From the NCBI RefSeq assembly GCF_900120175.1, contig NZ_FQLF01000002.1:124001-188000 (forward strand): a stretch of 64,000 nt of DNA. The letters run 5' to 3'. A program made the translations under genes and the position numbers. Source of the DNA: Oceanicoccus sp. KOV_DT_Chl. Its GTDB lineage: Bacteria; Pseudomonadota; Gammaproteobacteria; Pseudomonadales; Dasaniaceae. Positions within the stretch are counted from its first letter, which is position 1, and each line of letters begins with the position of its first letter. Positions 62,226 through 64,000 of the stretch are shown in pieces. A model generated the notes under the pieces. That model searched no databases and was not told the DNA's origin. It was given only the letters and a program-made list of their open reading frames with translations.

Positions 62226-63401
62226 TTAGGCTAGCAAGGCTACGCTGCCTAGAACCATTCGGACCAACTCTACTTGGCGCCCTACCCCAAGTTTCGCAAA
62301 AATACGTTTTGAATACACACGCGCCGTATTTTCAGCAACGTCTAGCTTGAGAGCGACTTCACTCAACGTAAAACCATTGCAAAGTAACATCACCACATGG
62401 GCCTCTGTATCAGTAAGCCCAAACAGACATCGGATAAGCTGTGTGGATAAAACGTTATCACGCATTGGGTTACTGAGGTACACGATAACTTTTGGGCTTT
62501 TATCACTTTGATACAGTGCCGTATCAATTGACCGTATTAATAAACCAAGCTCCTCAAATCCCGCTGATAACCTGACAGGTTGAATATAGGGAATCGCTGG
62601 ATGGCTATCACTCGCTGCTATCGCTTCCTGAATTGATTTATCCAAGGCCTCTTTGTCACGCTGAGAAAATAATCGGTTATTGAGTATGGTCAGGCTCTCA
62701 TGCTTTCTCAGCATATTCTTGGCAACCTCATTACAATCTACTACTTCAGCATGACGATCAAGTAGAATCACTCCCAGTCCCAGTTTATCCAACGCTTGCT
62801 CAAACACCGAGCATTCCACTTCGCTGTGTTTGAGTCGAGCCAATACCGCTAGCGATTTTTCGAGGTGCGGCAAGAGCTCTAATAAAATTTCTTTGTCCGT
62901 TGAATTAAATGCAGATCGCTCTCCGCCACGCATCAATCCAATGGTACAAACCCAACCACTCGGTTCGGCAAAACACATACCTATTTGATGCTCAATGCCG
63001 TAGGGCTTCATTAAGCATTGATAGAAATCGCTTGCCTCCAATGCATCACGCTCAATAACCTCTTCAAGAATAAAGATATCACCAGACTGGCGAAGCAATT
63101 GATTGAGTGGGTCATCACCCAATAATCGAGCGTGATCAGCTTGAGCTTGACTGATTTGATTTTGAGTCAGAGGCTGCTCTCGATCCCAAATTATCATTGG
63201 TGACAAGTGCTGACTTCCAGTACGGAGCGTGATTGCCGCCACGTCAGAAGCCATAACTTCGCGCAAAGTCACTAATAGCTGCTGCCAAGGACTCTGTTCA
63301 AGTAAGCCGCTATAAATTAGAGGTATCAGCGATGACGAGGTATAGAGACCGTCTTCTTCCCGCAGATAATATGAGTTACATCGTTGTGTCAGCATAGGCA
63401 C
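62226..63401 (-). CDS. LuxR-family transcriptional regulator (PAS/GAF-like sensor)
   Basis: A 391-residue regulator. About 300 residues of sensor (GLGVILLDRHAEVVDCNEVA looks PAS-like) are followed by a GerE HTH: LFGLTDTEAHVVMLLCNGFT, LSEVALKLDVAENTARVYSK, RIFAKLGVGRQVELVRMVL. It lacks the acyl-HSL pocket signature of the 6.4-kb LuxR. A stop-bearing fragment of a close paralogue lies near 3.9 kb in the same orientation. Its promoter region shares a perfect 20-bp palindrome with the divergent XRE gene. Confidence 0.88.
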   Translation of the reverse strand: MPMLTQRCNSYYLREEDGLYTSSSLIPLIYSGLLEQSPWQQLLVTLREVMASDVAAITLRTGSQHLSPMIIWDREQPLTQNQISQAQADHARLLGDDPLNQLLRQSGDIFILEEVIERDALEASDFYQCLMKPYGIEHQIGMCFAEPSGWVCTIGLMRGGERSAFNSTDKEILLELLPHLEKSLAVLARLKHSEVECSVFEQALDKLGLGVILLDRHAEVVDCNEVAKNMLRKHESLTILNNRLFSQRDKEALDKSIQEAIAASDSHPAIPYIQPVRLSAGFEELGLLIRSIDTALYQSDKSPKVIVYLSNPMRDNVLSTQLIRCLFGLTDTEAHVVMLLCNGFTLSEVALKLDVAENTARVYSKRIFAKLGVGRQVELVRMVLGSVALLA

Positions 63402-63418
63402 ATCCTTGAATCTATAAA

Positions 63419-63438
63419 ATGATACTTATAAGTATCAT
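63419..63438. promoter_or_regulatory. 20-bp perfect palindrome
   Basis: ATGATACTTATAAGTATCAT, 18 bases upstream of the LuxR-family gene. Its ACTTATA core recurs in the C-box-like element beside it, so one protein may bind both. Confidence 0.6.
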
Positions 63439-63457
63439 AATAACAAAATCACCTCAA

Positions 63458-63491
63458 TATGCTACTTATAGTCGGTGTACCCATAGTCATC
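63458..63491 (+). promoter_or_regulatory. Tandem C-box-like operator of the XRE gene
   Basis: GCTACTTATAGTC and ACCCATAGTCATC are separated by GGTGT. From memory, this closely resembles the paired operators of restriction-modification controller genes (ACTTATAGTC, GTGT spacer, ATAGTC). It lies 37 bases before the XRE start. Confidence 0.55.
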
Positions 63492-63527
63492 ACCACAAGA
63501 TCATGTAGATCACTTGTGGGAGGCGCA

Positions 63528-63746
63528 ATGACAGATGAGGTTTTAGTAAAATTTGGAGAGTCCGTGAGAGCGCAAAGAAAACTCTGCGACCTAAATCAGG
63601 AACAGCTTGCCCATTTAGCGGAGTTGGATCGCACCTATATTGGCGGAGTTGAACGGGGTGAAAGAAATATTAGTTTGAGGAATATTGCTAGAGTCGCAAA
63701 AGCCCTTGGCGTACACCCTCGTGAACTATTCAATTTTGATATTTAA
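63528..63746 (+). CDS. XRE-family regulator, controller (C) protein-like
   Basis: A 72-residue HTH protein started at the ATG after GGGAGG. LNQEQLAHLAELDRTYIGGV, ERGERNISLRNIARVAKALG has the Leu-Asp-Arg-Thr-Tyr-Ile segment typical of C proteins that time restriction-enzyme expression. The size and the adjacent C-box-like operators support this. No restriction or modification gene follows within the window, so it may be an orphan, or its partners may lie to the right. Confidence 0.75.
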   Translation: MTDEVLVKFGESVRAQRKLCDLNQEQLAHLAELDRTYIGGVERGERNISLRNIARVAKALGVHPRELFNFDI

Positions 63747-63865
63747 CACCAAATAAGCTGTAAAATAAGCTGTATTGGTGTCATTACCAAGGGATACTGT
63801 CGGTCTAATTACCGAGCGACTTTGTCGTAATGAGCATATCAGCCAGTTGCTAAACTGGCTATGAT

Positions 63866-64000
63866 TCATACACTTTTCTGCCGAGCTTGCGCTTTCTCTA
63901 CTCGTAACGCAGTGGTGTTCATATTTTGCCTTAGCCATATACCTCTAACGCCATTGGGGCTGATATCAACACCCAGAGCAATTGTGAGCTTAAGTGCCAC
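63866..64000 (-). pseudogene. IS481-like transposase N-terminal fragment, continues beyond window
   Basis: Entering from the right edge, the frame reads LTIALGVDISPNGVRGIWLR, QNMNTTALRVEKAQARQKSV, then a TGA. The SPxGVRxIWxR-x-x-L/M-x-T pattern is the HTH region found in IS481-type transposases, normally followed by hundreds of residues. The early stop suggests a relic, but most of it lies outside the window. Confidence 0.5.

Noticed and set aside
1-64000. tRNA genes, rRNA genes and CRISPR arrays
   Set aside because: I looked for cloverleaf-like GGTTCGA arms, rRNA landmarks and regularly spaced repeats and saw none, including next to the integrase; a tRNA attachment site therefore could not be proposed.

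Overview
The window reads as DNA of a gammaproteobacterium, probably marine (inference). An acyl-homoserine-lactone (LuxI/LuxR) locus, CsrA, a TonB-dependent receptor and an SPI-7/PFGI-1-type conjugation system (TIGR037xx families) all point that way. No rRNA, tRNA or CRISPR array was recognised.

Layout. 1-4.3 kb: secreted and membrane proteins, a sulfotransferase/Lgt-like pair, a non-coding stretch with two large inverted repeats, a decayed LuxR-regulator fragment, and csrA. 4.4-13.5 kb: a quorum-sensing neighbourhood of carboxylesterase, luxR, luxI, BAHD-like acyltransferase, MFS transporter and TonB receptor, followed by a lux-box-like dyad. 13.8-19.3 kb: two DUF2857 paralogues (an ICE-associated family) around rsgA and unknown membrane proteins. 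19.4-60.1 kb: an integrative conjugative element (ICE) on the minus strand, running from a tyrosine integrase near 60 kb to radC near 19.4 kb. It encodes a nearly complete type IV secretion system (T4SS) with PilL-like protein, transglycosylase, TraD, TIGR03747, RAQPRD, TIGR03758, 03745, 03750, 03746, 03749, 03752, 03751, the transfer ATPase, 03757, 03756, 03755 and TraG, then STY4534. No relaxase gene is visible. 60.3-64 kb: a WYL regulator, an SOS-box small-protein locus, an intact LuxR regulator homologous to the relic at 3.9 kb, and a controller-protein-like XRE gene with C-box-like operators.

The T4SS order is interrupted twice. Hot spot 1 (38.1-52.8 kb) is AT-rich and looks like a defence island. 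It holds a damaged HigB/HigA-type pair; an operon of TIGR04141, GNAT-PIN and ASCH genes; an operon of MiaB-like radical SAM enzyme, DEDD exonuclease and P-loop kinase-like genes; and a large SF1 helicase, a multi-pass membrane protein and a PD-(D/E)XK-like nuclease. Hot spot 2 (25.6-30.5 kb) holds an exported EEP nuclease with lipoproteins and membrane proteins, relics of ardA and csrA, and recombinase/IS256 debris.

A recurring oddity is that several otherwise well-preserved ORFs (STY4534, TraU/TIGR03756, the transfer ATPase, TIGR03750, GNAT-PIN, the ardA and IS256 relics, and a small basic ORF) each read through if one base is added to a homopolymer run. This suggests either systematic homopolymer under-calling in the assembly or real decay. 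In GNAT-PIN the site is also a canonical A_AAA_AAG slippery heptamer, so programmed frameshifting cannot be excluded there. Function calls rest on motif recognition by eye; no database search was run.
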